A DNA stretch of 64,000 nt from positions 2,745,893-2,809,892 of the forward strand of contig JAVLUZ010000223.1 of assembly GCA_036768485.1 (NCBI GenBank), given 5' to 3'. The notes under the pieces were generated by a model. That model searched no databases. It saw only the letters and a list, made by a program, of their open reading frames with translations, and was not told the DNA's origin. The translations under genes and the position numbers were made by a program. Positions within the stretch are counted from its first letter, which is position 1; each line of letters opens with the position of its first letter. Positions 1 through 12,170 of the stretch are shown one piece after another. The DNA comes from Mermis nigrescens (taxonomy: Eukaryota > Nematoda > Enoplea > Mermithida > Mermithidae).

Positions 1-1089
1 AGACTCTGAGGTGGCATGCCTGGCTCTAATAGGCTGATTAAAAAATCAAATAAAGTTGCCTGGCGTTTCATGGTGATACAGCACTACAATAAAAGAATCG
101 ACGCAACCTAGCAAGACAGGCGAGGCAACAGCTCTAAGACGATGTTAAAACTTACAGTAACAGAACACAAAGTTGTAATAGTTCATAGTCAGTAAAGTTG
201 TGGCCCAACATAATTCGAAATTTTTCTAGGGTAGGCACGTGCCTCAAGTGCCTCCATGTAGCTACGCTCATGCTCGGGCTCTTGCTCACAAATGCGCAAA
301 GTATCGAATAATATTGAGAAACAATGAAACATCAACGTCACGGGTTAAACTTCAGAGTAGGCATTTCTAGCCGTGTAGTAGCACTCCTGCTACAATTGTC
401 AACATTCCAAAGAAACCAGACTAAATAGAATGCAAAACTGAGCTAGCTAAGTGGAGTCCTCCACCTAAATTTTGAAAACTTATATGCCATAACGTTACAG
501 TAAAACTTTACACGCTCCTTACGCACTGAGTATTGATTTAAAAAAACAAAAAAAACACGAGCAGCGAATTTATTATTATCTATCGTTTAAAAAACCGTGC
601 AATACAGAAGTGTCCCGTTATAGCTGTAGGAGAAGCTTGAATTTGTATTTGATTTCCGGTATTTTTAGGAATTGATAGCGTAGCGTCGCAATATTCTGAA
701 AGTTTTGCTTGAAAATAGACGAAAACTATGCTGAAATATCTGTTTTATCGTTATACAATTTAATCCTAGAGCGAAAATAAGGCTCAGGGTGGACAGAAAA
801 TAATTAAATGCCATTAATGACCAAAAATCATTGCAAATTACATATCCATTCTTTATCTCGCCAAGTATTTTGGGCCAATACGGAGGGGGCCGCCCTCGTC
901 CTCCCTATATCCACTTACAATTATTCCTAATTAACATTTTCAGGACTTACCTTAACATCAGTCCAGCCTTTTTACGACGATGCCATGGAATCGAAGCGAA
1001 AGTCAGATTTGCAAATTTACCTACGATTTCATTTTTTACACTCTTAAGCTACAAAAATCAATATTAAAACGGTTACAAAGAGATTCTGA
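1..1089. other. No gene recognised
   Basis: I see no conserved coding segment, RNA gene or clear element boundary here. The open frames are short and of low complexity. Around 840-900 there is a short stretch related to the family-5 MITE (the 'tatctcgccaa...ttggccaata...ggggcc' end, in reverse orientation). Confidence 0.5.
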
Positions 1090-2110
1090 CATAGAAACAT
1101 TTCTCATAACAATTATTCACTAACTTTTTATTATAAATTCAATTTTCATAACAATCACAACAAAAAAATTAGCAAATAAATGTTCTGAGAAATGAAAGAT
1201 AACAAAAAATCAGCAAATATGAGAAATTTTTACATTTCAGAAATCTTACTCTAGCTACTTTTGTGTTGAATTTAGCGCTTCTGGAGTGCAGTCATCAAAG
1301 TACAACAAAAAAATCAGCAAGTAATTAATTACGTTTCTGTTGAATATGTTGAATTAAAAATTATGTTGACGGTAAAACTACTTCCTTTTAAATGAAATCT
1401 GCACAGGTTATATCACTTATGTAAATACCTAATAGTGAGCGTTTACTGTTGGATATGTCCCGTGTACACTGTACAGGTACAAAAGGTAGGTGGTATGTAC
1501 ACTTTTAGCAGAGAATCAAAATCTAAGAAAATCTTACTAAATGAGCTGAATAGTTCCAGAAATAGTAAAGACATTGAAGTACAACAAAAAAAATCAGCAA
1601 ATATTTGTTATGAGAAATGAAAGTACAACAAAAAAACCAGCGAATATGAGAAATCTTTTTATTTTAGAAATCTTACTGTAGCTAATTTTATGTTGAATTT
1701 TGCAGTTCCGGAGTGCAGTCATCAAAGTACAACAAAAACTCAGCAAGAAATTGTTATGAAAAATGAATTTACAACAAAAAATCAGTGAATAATTGTTATG
1801 AGAAATGTTTCCGTTTCAAAATCTCACTTTAGCCGTTTTAATACTGAGTTTTCTAGCTCGGGAGTGTAGGAAATGAAATCAGCATGTATGAAAACCTACA
1901 TATGAAAGTCATTCGGATTACATTCACCTTAATAAGTATGAGATATCTTTTCAATTCAGAAATCATACTGTAGCTACTTTTGTGTTGAATTTTGTGGTTC
2001 GGAAGTGCAAAAAATGAAATCAGCGTATTAGAAAACCTTTATTTAAAAACTGTGCAGGCTATATTACTTACATAAATACATGAAAATGAAAGTTTACTGT
2101 TGATCATGTT
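1090..2110. repeat. Divergent tandem/dispersed repeat array (AT-rich)
   Basis: Several imperfect copies of one block follow each other. Each has 'tagctacttttgtgttgaatttt', then 'ggagtgcagtcatcaaagtacaac' and 'aaaaatcagcaaat..ttatgagaaatg'; copies are near 1250-1320, 1675-1770, 1815-1870 and 1970-2010. A longer unit containing 'tatatcacttatgtaaatac' and 'acaaaaggtaggtg' occurs near 1405-1495 and again near 2065-2135, so a segment of about 650 bp looks duplicated. No coding potential seen. Confidence 0.55.
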
Positions 2111-2442
2111 TTGTGTACGTGTACAAAAGGTAGGTGTCAACTAAACGTAGGAATACCGCTTTTATTATCATGCTAGTTTACGTGTTTTTATATTTTATCA
2201 GGCACTATCTATTAGTGATCGACCGGGGCGACTTTTTTGGCCGTGGCCGGGGCGGTACCGGGGCTGGAAAAAATCCCCGGCCGCGGCCGGGGTCAGACCA
2301 GGAAAATATTATTGCATGACACATACTTGGGGTGGGCATAGGAAAAGAAATAAGCGACTGCTCCATTCAAGTAAATGGCAAGCGCAAAGTTAGGTGCGCC
2401 TTTTCATATCAAGTTTTATTACTAATGTCACAAGAAACAAAT

Positions 2443-2673
2443 TTAGTACAGTGTTTCATTGTCTGAATCATCAATAAAGTCTATGTCGCTGCTATTAGCA
2501 CAATCTATATCATTCGAATCTTCGCTACTGCTACTGCTGCTGTCGCGATTATATGCAATAGGTATTGGATGTAATAAATGAGACATCACACATTCCCATA
2601 AGGGGGAGGGACCCCACTCAGGGTCAAAGACACAAGTCACTGTCAGACGATTTTTGGTGAAAACCTTTTGCAT
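2443..2673 (-). pseudogene. Possible hAT transposase C-terminal remnant
   Basis: A 76-codon frame with a VFTKNRLTV segment near its start and a tail of Ser and acidic residues (SSSSSSEDSNDID and DDSDNETL). The same frame exists in the second element copy at 58748-58948, with several substitutions but the same reading frame over the tail. A short basic K-N-R-L segment near the C-terminus is seen in hAT transposases, and the host element has hAT-like ends, so a degraded transposase C-terminus is my best guess. It could instead be a captured host fragment. No catalytic residues or dimerisation domain are visible. Confidence 0.3.
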
Positions 2674-2749
2674 TTTTTGAACCTTATTTTTTAGTATGGC
2701 AAAAGTGTACCTAACTATTAGAATTTCACGAAGTGATACGTTATTTTAG

Positions 2750-3368
2750 AATTTGATCTAGGTAACCTTGTTAAAGCTTATAGTTGTTATGTTAGACCTT
2801 TATTAGAGTATTGTTGCAGTGTATGGAACCCTTCTTATCTTAGGGATATAGATAGACTGGAAGCTGTTCAACGTAGATTCACTAAATATATTTTTGGTTA
2901 TAATAATATTCTTTTTACGAGGATCGTCTTACACAACTTAAATTGTGCAGACTTGAATTAAGACGCTTGCAGATTTGTCTGTGTATGATGTATCAAATTA
3001 TTTGTCATAAATCATGTTTGGAAGCTGATGATTTTTTTTGTATTTAATCATAATATTACCCTTAGCATTAATAGATTTAAATTAGTTATACCTATTGTAC
3101 ATTCTAATTTAGAGAAGTTTGATTTCTTTTACAAATACATCGCAGTTTGGAACGATCTTCCTGACTTGATTGTTTCTTCCCCTAACCTAATCATATTTAA
3201 ATCTAGATTAGCAAACTTCGATTTATCTAGATATCTTGTGGGGCGCGCGTAAAACTTGTCATTCCATTGACTCGCATGTCCCTTTACTAATTCGTAATTG
3301 CATTTTTTATATATCTTGTCATTTTGTATTTTAACAGTTGGTATTAGTAATAAAATTTTCTTTCTTTC
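2750..3368 (+). mobile_element. 5'-truncated CR1/Jockey-type LINE tail
   Basis: Frames covering 2770-3252 read as the end of a reverse transcriptase ORF: YVRPLLEYCCSVWNPSYL, then DRLEAVQRRFTKYIFGY, then LCRLELRRLQICLCMMYQII, ending KSRLANFDLSRYLVGRA. The wording is close to the tail of LINE B (49003-49351), so both belong to one family. A frameshift lies near 2910. After the stop at 3252 comes a short 3' UTR ending 'agtaataaaattttctttctttct', the short microsatellite tail typical of CR1-group elements. It sits inside the hAT-like element of 2213-5923. Confidence 0.8.
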
Positions 3369-3810
3369 TAAATAGATAAACTAGGCTGAAGTTAAGAATA
3401 TGGTACTTTTAGAAAAGGAGCAAAACGAATACGGAATGCCAAAATTTTTGTGCCAAACTGGTAGAACATGATAAATTGAAGCGCGGAAAAAAATTTGGTG
3501 AAAATCTAAGCTATACTTGCAAAGTTGCAGGCAACTGTCGATTTGAGTGTTGGGTGGGACGATTAAACGGCTCGATCCAAGGACTTACACATTTGTCAGA
3601 AATAAATAATATGGGCTGAAATTATGGAAGGAAGCAAAGCAATGAAGGAGGAAAAAGAAAAAAGCTGCGGAAAGCAGTTTGAAATTTTAAAAAATTTTTC
3701 ATTTTTTGCATGTTTTTTCGGTTTTACTTGATAAGATATAGAAAAATCTAAGTTTTTGCTTCTAATATTCTCAGGCTTAAACTTAGTATATCTGAAAAGG
3801 TGTTTTAAGC

Positions 3811-3975
3811 TGCTTAGGTCGAGGACGCTCCCGCTCAGGTCAATGTATTGATGCTTAGGTCGATGTATAGATGCTTAGGTCGATGTATAGAGCTTAGATC
3901 GATGTATAGATGCTTAGGTAGATGTATAGATGCTTAGGTCGATGTATAGATGCTTGTATCGACGTAAATTGGGTA
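3811..3975. repeat. 20-bp minisatellite (gatgcttaggtcgatgtata)
   Basis: About six to seven head-to-tail copies of a 20-bp unit, with small deletions. The array opens with 'gcttaggtcgaggacgctcccgctcaggtc', which in reverse complement matches the 'cctaagcgggagcg' array near 11140-11225. Confidence 0.8.
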
Positions 3976-4600
3976 TCTACATGTGATTCTGCATTCAGTT
4001 GTTTGAATCTTTAAATACTTAGGTCGAGTAGATGCTTGCGTAGGTCGATAAGAGGCTAATTAACGAAACCCATAGCTTTTGTAATATTGATCATAGACGG
4101 ATGAATATTTTTTCGCGCTTTCTTTCAACATGTTCTAAGTACTGAGCGAAAAAATCCGCTCTTCTGAAGTTTATTTTTATAGTATCCTGAAAGTACCATA
4201 TTCTTAACTTACTCCGATAAACTATCACTATAAAACATGCATGTAATCGCTTAAAATTTTATGAGGGTCCCTCACTATACATGTAATGGCTGGAAATCTA
4301 GGGTAGGGGTCCCTCGCCATTTTTAGAAGGAGGGGTTAGCGACTAAATAAAAAAGGGTAAAAACACATAAAAATAGCCAAAAAAGCGCAGGTTTTCGCCA
4401 AAAAATGGGGGAGTGTGGTCAAATATTTTCTGACTTTCAAGGAAGTTCGGAGCTTCAAAGCCTGGATGGGGGATGACCCAAACTCCCTGTCACATGTATA
4501 TTTCTCGGCCATTTTCATTGAAAGGGGGTAAGCGGCTCCATTTTTGCAGCCGCTTAGCCCCCTGAAATCTTTAAAATGGTACAATTTGCAATTTACAAAA

Positions 4601-5120
4601 CAGTGTTTTTTTTGTATTCGCCAAAGATTTTTCCCGATGTACAAAGACTTTTCAGGACTATCTTTGTACATGTCAAAGATTTTTGGAAGATAAAAACTGT
4701 GAAAAGGTGTAAAATTCCAAAAAATTTTCGGCGCTTCGCTTTGATATGAAAAATTGTCTGTCCTATATATCTTTAAAATGGCAAAATTTGTATTTAAAAT
4801 GGAAAAATGTCAAATTTTCAGGCGCTTCGCGCCGTTTTGAGACAATTTTTGTAATTTTTGGCGTTAGAAGCCCAGAAATTAGCTAAAATATACAATCAAA
4901 AGTCAAAAGACCCTGTTTTACCACACAAAAATCGCTGCTGTACCATATTATAGTAACCAAAAATTTGTGTGTACAAAATGGACAAAGACTTTTGGGACCA
5001 TCTTTGTACATGCACAAACGGATCGTGTGCAAAAAAAATAATGGTACAAAATGTACTAAGACTTTTGGGTACCATCTTTGTTCATGTATATACAAAAGTA
5101 TATTGTACAAAAAAACACTG
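4601..5120. mobile_element. Family-1 MITE (CAGTGTTTTTTTGTA ends)
   Basis: Begins CAGTGTTTTTTTTGTA and ends TGTACAAAAAAACACTG. The interior carries the family marks: an imperfect hairpin of the GTACAAAGACTTTTC...GTCTTTGTAC type near both ends, and the GGCGCTTCGCGCC hairpin (perfect at 4821-4833, decayed near 4729). The segment from about 5000 to 5120 has a doubled right end, matching copy II (62170-62689), where a nested insertion explains it. Confidence 0.75.
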
Positions 5121-6524
5121 TCACATACTGATAGTATGCGAAAATACGTATGTTTAAAAATATATTTATATAATATAGCTACAAAAATTTGTTAGCTCAT
5201 ACAAAGACTTTTTCGGAGATCTTTGTACAAGCACAAGACGCTCGTACAACAAAATAGAGTCGGCTAATAATAGTCCACCACTTAATTTTCTGGTCCTCCA
5301 ATTTGGGATTTCACCCCTCCCTCAACTCTGGACCTTAGAAAACTATTTGAGATACATTTAGTTTATCGGATCGGACGCAATTCTGCAGCGTAGTTTACAT
5401 TCGTTTATAATTAACCTCCGTTCTAATAACCATTACACAAGAAACGCGTTTTAAAGCACGCGGTTCCCATTCAATTAAATGTAAAAGTGTTTTTTGTAAA
5501 AACAGTTTGTTGAAAACGTACAAGTTCCAAGTAGAAATAGAACGTATTTGTCAACTCTAAATCTTTTAGCCATAGCTATGAATGAATGAGTTAAAAGTAG
5601 CATTTAGTTTAAATAAGTTAAGTGAAGGAATCGAAAACATGCAGATTTTCCTGAACATTTATTTATTCAGTAAAAGCTCATTTATACACCGTAGCAAAGT
5701 TATTAGGTACAAGGACTAAGTAAGTATACATATGGTCTAATCAGTTCAGTTCTCAAAGTTAACACTTGCTCATTGACAAATAAGTGCCAGTATCACAGCC
5801 TGTACAAAATACGAATTACACTAAATTTTTCCCCGGCCCCGGCCATTTTTTGACCTTGCCCCGGCCGGGGCCGGGGATGCTGAAAAATGGCCGGGGATTG
5901 CCGGGGCCGAGGGTCGATCACTACCATCTCTTTCCCTTTTTCTCCTCGCCCATTGTGACATCGTTGATTGCTATTTGTGTATTCTCTTTGTTTGATATAG
6001 CTAGTAGCTATTTATACTATTGTTTGTTGAGACGTTTGTGAAACAGTGTTTTTTCGTACTCGGCAAAGATTTATCCCGATGTACAAAGATTTTTCGGGAC
6101 CGTCTTTGTATATGTACAAAGATTTTTGGGAAGACTAAAATTGCGAAAAAGGTCTGAAATTCGCAAAAATTTTCGGCGCTCAGCGCCGAAATGAGTAATT
6201 GTGTGTTCTATAAATCTTTATAATGGCAATGATTGCATTTCAAAAGGAAAAATGTCAAATTTTTAGGTGCTTCGCGCCGTTTTAAGACGATTCTTAGTAA
6301 TTTTTGCCCTTAGAGACCTAGAAATGAGCTAAAATACATTATCAAAAGTCGAACAACTTTGTTTTTACCACACTAAAGTCGCTACTCTACCATATTATAG
6401 TACCAAAAAATTTCAGTGTACAAAATGTACAAAGATTTTTCGGAAGACAAAAACTGTAGAAAGGTGTGAAATTTCCAAAAATTCTCGGCGCTTTGCGCCG
6501 AAATGAGTAATTCTTTGTCCTATA

Positions 6525-7551
6525 CAGGGGTGGATTTAAGGGTGGGGCGGTCCCCCCTTATTGGCCAAAAATATTTGGCGAGATAAAGAATGGATAAGCA
6601 CTTTGCAATGATTTTTGGCCGTCAGTGACCATAACTTCTTAAGTTTTTCCGGCGCTACGAGCCGGATGGTACCTATTTATGACATTTATTTACTTTCTTG
6701 GCGACAGGAAGCACGTTTTTTAATATTCGGCAAAGATTTTAGCCGATGTACAAAGACTTTTCGGGATCGTCTTTGTAGATGAACAACAATTTTCGGGAAG
6801 ACAAAAACTGCAAAAAGGGTCTGAAATTCGCAAAACTTTTCAACGCTTCGCGCCGAAATGAGGAATTGTGTGTCCTATATATCTTTGTAAAAGCAGAAAT
6901 CGCGCCGTTTTAAGACTATTCTTTATGATTTTTGCCCTCATAAAACTAAGAATTGGCCAAAATACAATATCAAAGGTCGTCGAATAACTCTGTTTTTAAG
7001 ATACTAAAGTCACTACCGTACTATATTATAGTACCCAAAAATTTGTGTCTTCAATATGTACAAAGACTTTTAGGGACCATCTTTGTATATGTACAAACGG
7101 AAAGGACCTTGTACGAAAACACTGCCTGGTAGCCATTTTCTGTTCATGTAGGTTTCAAAACAATTTTAACAGCTATTTTTGCATAGTTTTCTTCTATCTA
7201 CAATTGAAAATTTCGATGTTCCGCATCAAATGCTATAAATACAGGAAATCAAGCAGCAAATTATGCTTCTAGACATGTATCCGCCTTAATTTCACAAATT
7301 TATAGGCGCTTCTCGCTAGATTTTTGTTAAAGTCAACGGAATTTAATGATTTTTTTCGCACAAAATTGTTTAAAATTTTAAAATTTCAAGAAAAATATTG
7401 CGTCAAGTGATCTTATGTAAAAGTATACAATGTAGAAAAACCGAAAAAACGTTATTTTGCGCGTAAGGGCAAATTTTCGAACCTAATTTCTGACTGTTTT
7501 TGGAAAAGTTGGGGTACTGCCCCCCATAGGAAAATCCTAGATCCGTTACTG
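6525..7551. mobile_element. Family-5 hAT-like MITE, itself interrupted
   Basis: Starts CAGGGGTGGATTTAAGGG and ends CCTAGATCCGTTACTG, imperfect inverted ends of hAT type. The flanks GTCCTATA (6517-6524) and GTTCTAGA (7552-7559) match at 6 of 8 positions. Another copy lies at 27096-27747. The element is split by a family-1 copy at 6712-7124. Confidence 0.75.
6712..7124. mobile_element. Family-1 MITE (innermost of three)
   Basis: Opens with a decayed CACGTTTTTTAATATTCGGC and closes GTACGAAAACACTG. Family-5 sequence lies on both sides ('cgacaggaag' before, 'cctggtagcc' after, weakly matching as a duplication). The GTACAAAGACTTTTCGGG hairpin and the cgcttcgcgccgaaatg block are present. Confidence 0.7.
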
Positions 7552-7737
7552 GTTCTAGATAGCTTTAAAATGGCAACATTCAGAATAGACAAATGTCAAA
7601 TTTTTCGGCGCTTCGCGCCGTTTTGATACAATTTTTAGTAATTTTTGGCATGAGTAATTACAATTAGCTGAAATACACCACCAAAGATCGAAAGCCCTGT
7701 TTTACCACATTAAAATCGCAACTGTACTATACTATAG

Positions 7738-9451
7738 GCTGCGAGAACTGCTATCGACAACTCTTTAGCATCATTGAAAAAGAAATTATGATTTTTCCAA
7801 AACGTTTCGTGTAGTATTTGCATTTGCTTGTTTAAAAGTTGCTTGTGCCTTATCCTTTTTCATGTTGTTATTATGACACTTCTGCGTAAATAATGTGCGT
7901 TTAAAGCATGATTTAAAACCGGGAAATTGTTCATAAATCACACGGGAAACCCGGGAAAAACCCGGGAATTTGATTGTGGGAAACCAGTGGCCACTCTGGT
8001 ATCTAACATTTATTTTCATTGCTTGCCTACCTAAATAAAAATTCGAGTTGCTAAATGTCTGTCGATCAAGGATGAAAAAACTCATATTGGAAAATTTAGA
8101 ATTTTGGGTTTCTGGGTTTTTTCGGCTTATTTTCTGTTTTTTGGTTTTATTGGGTTTTTTAATGAAAATGACAACTAGAACTACATACAGTAGCTGGGAA
8201 TACTTCCAACAGCTGCAAGACATGAAACAAATAAAGAGCAACAACTTTATTCAGCTAATATTGAAATCCAACAACAAAATCGATCGTTCATTGCGACTGC
8301 CACACATATGTATGTATCTTTCTCTTTAATGCTCGGACATTATCAGATTCTGATCAAAAAATGCACTGGCTCTCAAAAAAATATTAGGAGATTGGGATGC
8401 CATATTAGGATCGTAACCATTTTGCTAAGAAATTAAAGTGCTCTGTTTTGCAGCATGGCATGGCAATTGTAAGCTGGGGGCTGAGATTTTTGAACATGGG
8501 CATTGTGTTGACTAGACTAAGGTTGGTTGGCCTTTACTAGTCAATGGAAGAGCATAAAGCAAACAAAAAGAGATTGGAAGTACAATTTGAATCACCTACG
8601 GTATCTATTTCATTCTATTTGAAAAATTGGTAACCTGTGAATAAAAAACCTAAAAAACCTAAAACCCAATGATTTTTTGCACCCAAAAAACCCAGAAAAA
8701 ACCAAAAAAACCCAGATTCAAAGAACCCAGCCTTGCCAACCTTCTGCTGAAAGCGGAAATTCTGGCTTCGATGTTTAAAAACATTAATTTTTTTGAAAAA
8801 AATTTTTTTCGAATATTTAACCCTCCGTTTACCATGTCATATGCCGGAGGCATAATGAATCACTTTCGTGGCATTTTTTCCTGTTCTACCTTATCCATTT
8901 GTTCAAAACTTTGTCTAGCCTCGTTTTGGCTTCAGTTACATCGTTTTTAATGGTTCAGCTCGAAGATGAGTTATAGAGTAGTAAGAAATGGGCATTTTTT
9001 GGCCTATTTACAGTGATATCACAAAAACACAAGATGGGAATATAAGGTTCTGGTGGTTTATTCATTTCTAGCTCTTTAAATGCATCTTCTGGATGTGTTA
9101 AACAACAGAAATTTACTTTTTCTTGTTTTTGCATAATGTCCAACAGGTGCCTATTCTTATGCATTGTGATACTTTTTTAATTATACCCCTTTCAAAAATA
9201 ATTTTCAGAAGAAAATAATATACATATTCAGAAAGATCATAAAATATGCATTAAATGAAAGTATGTATATAATAGCTGTCAGATAATGTTAAGAAGGCAT
9301 AGCTTAATATACACTAGGAGTTTATGCCATGATGGTGCACTTCGACTGCAAAAACATGATGGTAAACGGAGGGCTAAACATTTGACTTGTATTTTTTTGA
9401 GATTTTTTGTATGTGAGTTTTCGAGATTTTTGAAAGCCGGAGGTTGGCAAC
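7738..9451. other. Non-coding, repeat debris; no gene recognised
   Basis: A block near 7920-8000 has repeated 'cccggga' and 'ccagtggccactctgg'. A T/G-rich stretch with 'gggtttctgggttttttcgg' (8100-8165) is roughly inverted relative to 'aacccagaaaaaaccaaaaaaaccc' (8680-8720), so an old inverted-repeat element probably sits here. I could not find its boundaries. Confidence 0.4.
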
Positions 9452-9596
9452 ACTGATCCTGCCTGATTCCTGTGCGCATCATTGTAACGCCGGTACTTAT
9501 GCAGTAAAGAGAAATACCTAGCAGCTGCCGGGTTCCGATCCTTTGACCTCTTGCTCTGCAGCACATCGCGTTAACCACTCGGGCAACGCCACCCAT
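9452..9596 (-). mobile_element. tRNA-derived SINE head
   Basis: On the minus strand the sequence reads GGCGTTGCCCGAGTGGTTAACG, a good A-box of tRNA-Leu/Ser type, followed about 50 bases on by GGATCGGAACCC, a weak B-box (8 of 11). There is no foldable complete tRNA, so a SINE head or tRNA pseudogene is more likely than a functional tRNA. Its 3' end and target duplication are unclear. Confidence 0.55.
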
Positions 9597-9599
9597 TCT

Positions 9600-10187
9600 A
9601 CGAGTTGCTCACAATCTTATGAGCCAACCATATATTTTTTCCACGTCTCACAAACAATATAAAATGGCTAAAAACGGAGGGCAAGCACGAGTGACTTGAT
9701 TGTTTGAGGATGCATTTTGGTACCAGGGATGGGCTAAGCCTGCCTAAACATAAGGTACTGGTAACAGCCGAAGTAAAATTGAACTTCTGAAAAAATTTAA
9801 ATCTAAATAAATTAATATTTTTAATTTGAAGAGAAATTTAAATCAACTCGAAATGTTTAAATATTAAAAAATTTTAATTAAAAAAAAATCAAATTAAAAA
9901 AAATTTTTAAATTCAAATTTCACTCCAGAGACAGAAAAACATTAAGGAGTATGTCATATAATATGTATACCATAATGCTGTATATACCCTGATGTTAAAA
10001 AAGATGAAAAAAATTCGATGGACAATAAACTGCATAAGTGCCTTAACTCCCATACAAGGGCAAGATAGAGGTGGTTAGAGGGAGGGGGCGAAATCCAGAA
10101 TGGTCATATAAAGAATTGTGGTCATCGTTTTTGATAGGTCTCTTTGTACAGATATAAAGGCGGTCCCCAAAAGTCCATGTGCATTTT
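9600..10187. other. Non-coding; no gene recognised
   Basis: Contains a very AT-rich tract (about 9780-9925: 'aaatttaaat', 'taattaaaaa' runs). Nothing with coding or structural signature. Confidence 0.5.
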
Positions 10188-10830
10188 GAAAATAATAATA
10201 CTTTATTCGGAATAAACGCAAGGATAAAAACAGTCGCAATAAAAATAAGATAGCAGAGTGTAAAATGCGAAACGTCCTGGACACACAGGCAAATATGAAT
10301 TGCGCTCACGTGTGCCACTTTTTTCAAATTTCTCTTAAATGTCTCGACATTTGGAGAATTTCGAATATATTGTGGAAGATTGTTCCAAATTCTAGCTGTT
10401 CTAGTAGCAAAACAATACTTTTTGCAATCAAGTCGAAATTTAATTAAATAGATCTGATTTGCTATTGCATTCATAGTACGCGTTACCATAAAACTGATAA
10501 TAATCTTGAGAAGGTAAGAGATTATTATGAATAATATTTTATGTAACAATTAAATCAGAATAAATTCTACGGAGTTAGAGCCTCTCTAAATTTAAGGCTT
10601 TTAGCCTTTCACCATAAGAAAGTCCCGTATATCCAAATAACCTTTTAGTAAATTTTCGATGTACCCGTTCTACCCTGTATATATCAGAAAGCAAATGAGG
10701 GCTCCATACAGTTGGAGCATACTCTACTGTATGCCGAATATAATTCTTAGGAGCAAGAACCAACATTTTTAGATCACGTGATTCAAAACATTTGAAAATC
10801 AAAGCAGTAATTTGCAAAGCTTTTGCTGAT
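10188..10830 (-). mobile_element. 5'-truncated LINE tail (CR1/Jockey type)
   Basis: Minus-strand frames give the end of a reverse transcriptase ORF: YIRHTVEYAPTVWSP, RVERVHRKFTKRLFGY, SYGERLKALNLERL, then RTARIWNNLPQYIRNSPNVE and TFKRNLKK. A frameshift or gap separates 10575 from 10549. The 3' end is 'aataaagtattattatttt' near 10190-10210. It is more divergent from LINE A and B than they are from each other. Confidence 0.75.
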
Positions 10831-12170
10831 GTATTAGTTTAATGACAACTGCGGTAAACTGGGTTTCTTGACCGTTATTAGTGAAGTTTGGTTAATTTAT
10901 AGGTTTCTAGCGATTAAAAATAGAGAAAATTATCAATACTGCGCGAAGCGCCGGAAAATTTTGATATTTTTGACCATTTTCAGGTAAAATTTTCGGCCTT
11001 TTTTCTGCAGTAAGTTCATAAAGTGTCTTGCAGCACCTTTCGCTTCCTCAAAATCTCCTGACATCATCTGGTTTTACAAAACCATAGGTAGGGGTAATAC
11101 TTCCCTCTCACCCCCTATGCCCATGTGTGGTAACGCCTGTATATCGACCTAAGCGGGAGCGGTGCTGACCTGAGCGGGAGCGATACCGACCTAAACGGGA
11201 GCGACACCGACCTAAGCAGGAGTACACCCTCCGTCTAAATCTAAGCCTAAGACTAGTGAAAATAAAGAAGTTCGAAAAAATCGATAAGTGTTCCGCGGCT
11301 ATAGGTACTTTGTACAGGCGAACACTTCAGATTTAGACGCTCGTATTCTATTTACGTCTATCAAGAACCTGCTATGAGCGCACCATATTAATACATATAT
11401 CTCGTCTTAAGCGGAAGCGATATTAACCTAAGCGGGAGCGAAACCGATCTAAGTGGGAGTACCACCACCCACGTAAAACAAAGCCTATGCCTATGAAAAA
11501 TGAAGTTCGAAACAAATTGATAATGCGGCTATGCTTTGTGCAGGCGTACAAAGCAGGTTTTAGATGCTCGTATCTTATTTACCAGACCATTTCAAGACCA
11601 CAAGTATTTGCTCACCTGAAAGTCAAGTCGCCAAGCCAAATAATCACTGCCGTTGCCAGGGGGAAGGGGGAATTCCTCTCCCTCGGGGAAAATTTCGACA
11701 TGTTCAAGAACTGAGCAATATGGTTGCATGATGGATGCTGCTCTGCAACGTAAAATCGAAAAGTTCGGCGCTTTGCGCCGATTTCTTTATCTTTTGGCAA
11801 TTTCTATCGTGTTATTGCAAGAAAAGTCAAAAAAATTAGCGCTACGCGCGCATTATAAGCATTTTCCCATCAAAAACGTAAAAAAATTTCAGAAAAAGTA
11901 ATTTATCTATTGCTTAAATGGTGGAGGACGATGTGAAAAGCCCAAAGAACAGTTTGTTTAATGGCCCAGCCCGTTTTTATGGATTTTTTTCTGATTCCCT
12001 CCTGGCGAAAATCCTATCCTGGCTACGCCTATGCTAATCACGCAAGCGTGCAGGACAAAGTCGACCAACACGCACAAAATTTGCAAGCTTTTAGCTGCGC
12101 ACATAATAATTGTGTAAAGGCAAGTTAAAATTTTGTGCGGGTAGATTTGTTGTGTCTGATGATTGTTGGA
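10831..12170. repeat. Short tandem repeats and MITE debris; no gene
   Basis: At 11140-11225 about four copies of a unit near 24 bp, 'acctaagcgggagcgatacc', lie head to tail; a smaller group is at 11405-11465. Two hairpin modules occur, gcgcgaagcgcc at 10941-10952 and GGCGCTTTGCGCC at 11767-11779. Open frames here are not protein-like. Confidence 0.6.

Larger units (their letters stand above)
2213..5923. mobile_element. Large hAT-like non-autonomous element, copy I
   Basis: The left end reads TAGTGATCGACC and the right end GGTCGATCACTA, an inverted terminal repeat. The flanks are CTATCTAT (2205-2212) and CCATCTCT (5924-5931), 6 of 8 matching, consistent with an old 8-bp target duplication as in hAT elements. 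Both ends carry GC-rich subterminal repeats of GGCCGGGG/CCGGGG type (2220-2300 and 5832-5915). Copy II at 58503-63481 shares about 0.5 kb at the left and about 1.3 kb at the right. Inside are a LINE tail (2750-3368), a minisatellite (3811-3960), family-2 MITE sequence (4250-4560) and a family-1 MITE (4601-5120). No transposase gene is intact. Confidence 0.7.
6044..7737. mobile_element. Family-1 MITE interrupted by family 5 (outer level)
   Basis: Family-1 sequence runs 6044-6524, stops at 'gtcctata', and resumes at 7552 with 'gttctagatagctttaaaatgg', exactly the next part of the family as seen in uninterrupted copies (for example 38060-38090). The right end is decayed near 7737. Hairpins of the GGCGCTTCGCGCC type lie at 6175-6187, 6487-6499 and 7607-7619. 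Confidence 0.75.

Noticed and set aside
7786..8244. A 152-codon minus-strand frame as a gene
   Set aside because: Built from 'cccggga' and 'gggttt' repeats in repeat debris; no recognisable domain.
9452..9596. A functional tRNA gene
   Set aside because: The B-box is weak and no cloverleaf with a closed acceptor stem can be drawn.
11100..11131. Right end of another CATAC-type MITE ('cccatgtgtg|gtaacgcc')
   Set aside because: No left end with a matching duplication nearby; the same 8-mer near 9484 lies in SINE sequence with no CATAC end next to it.
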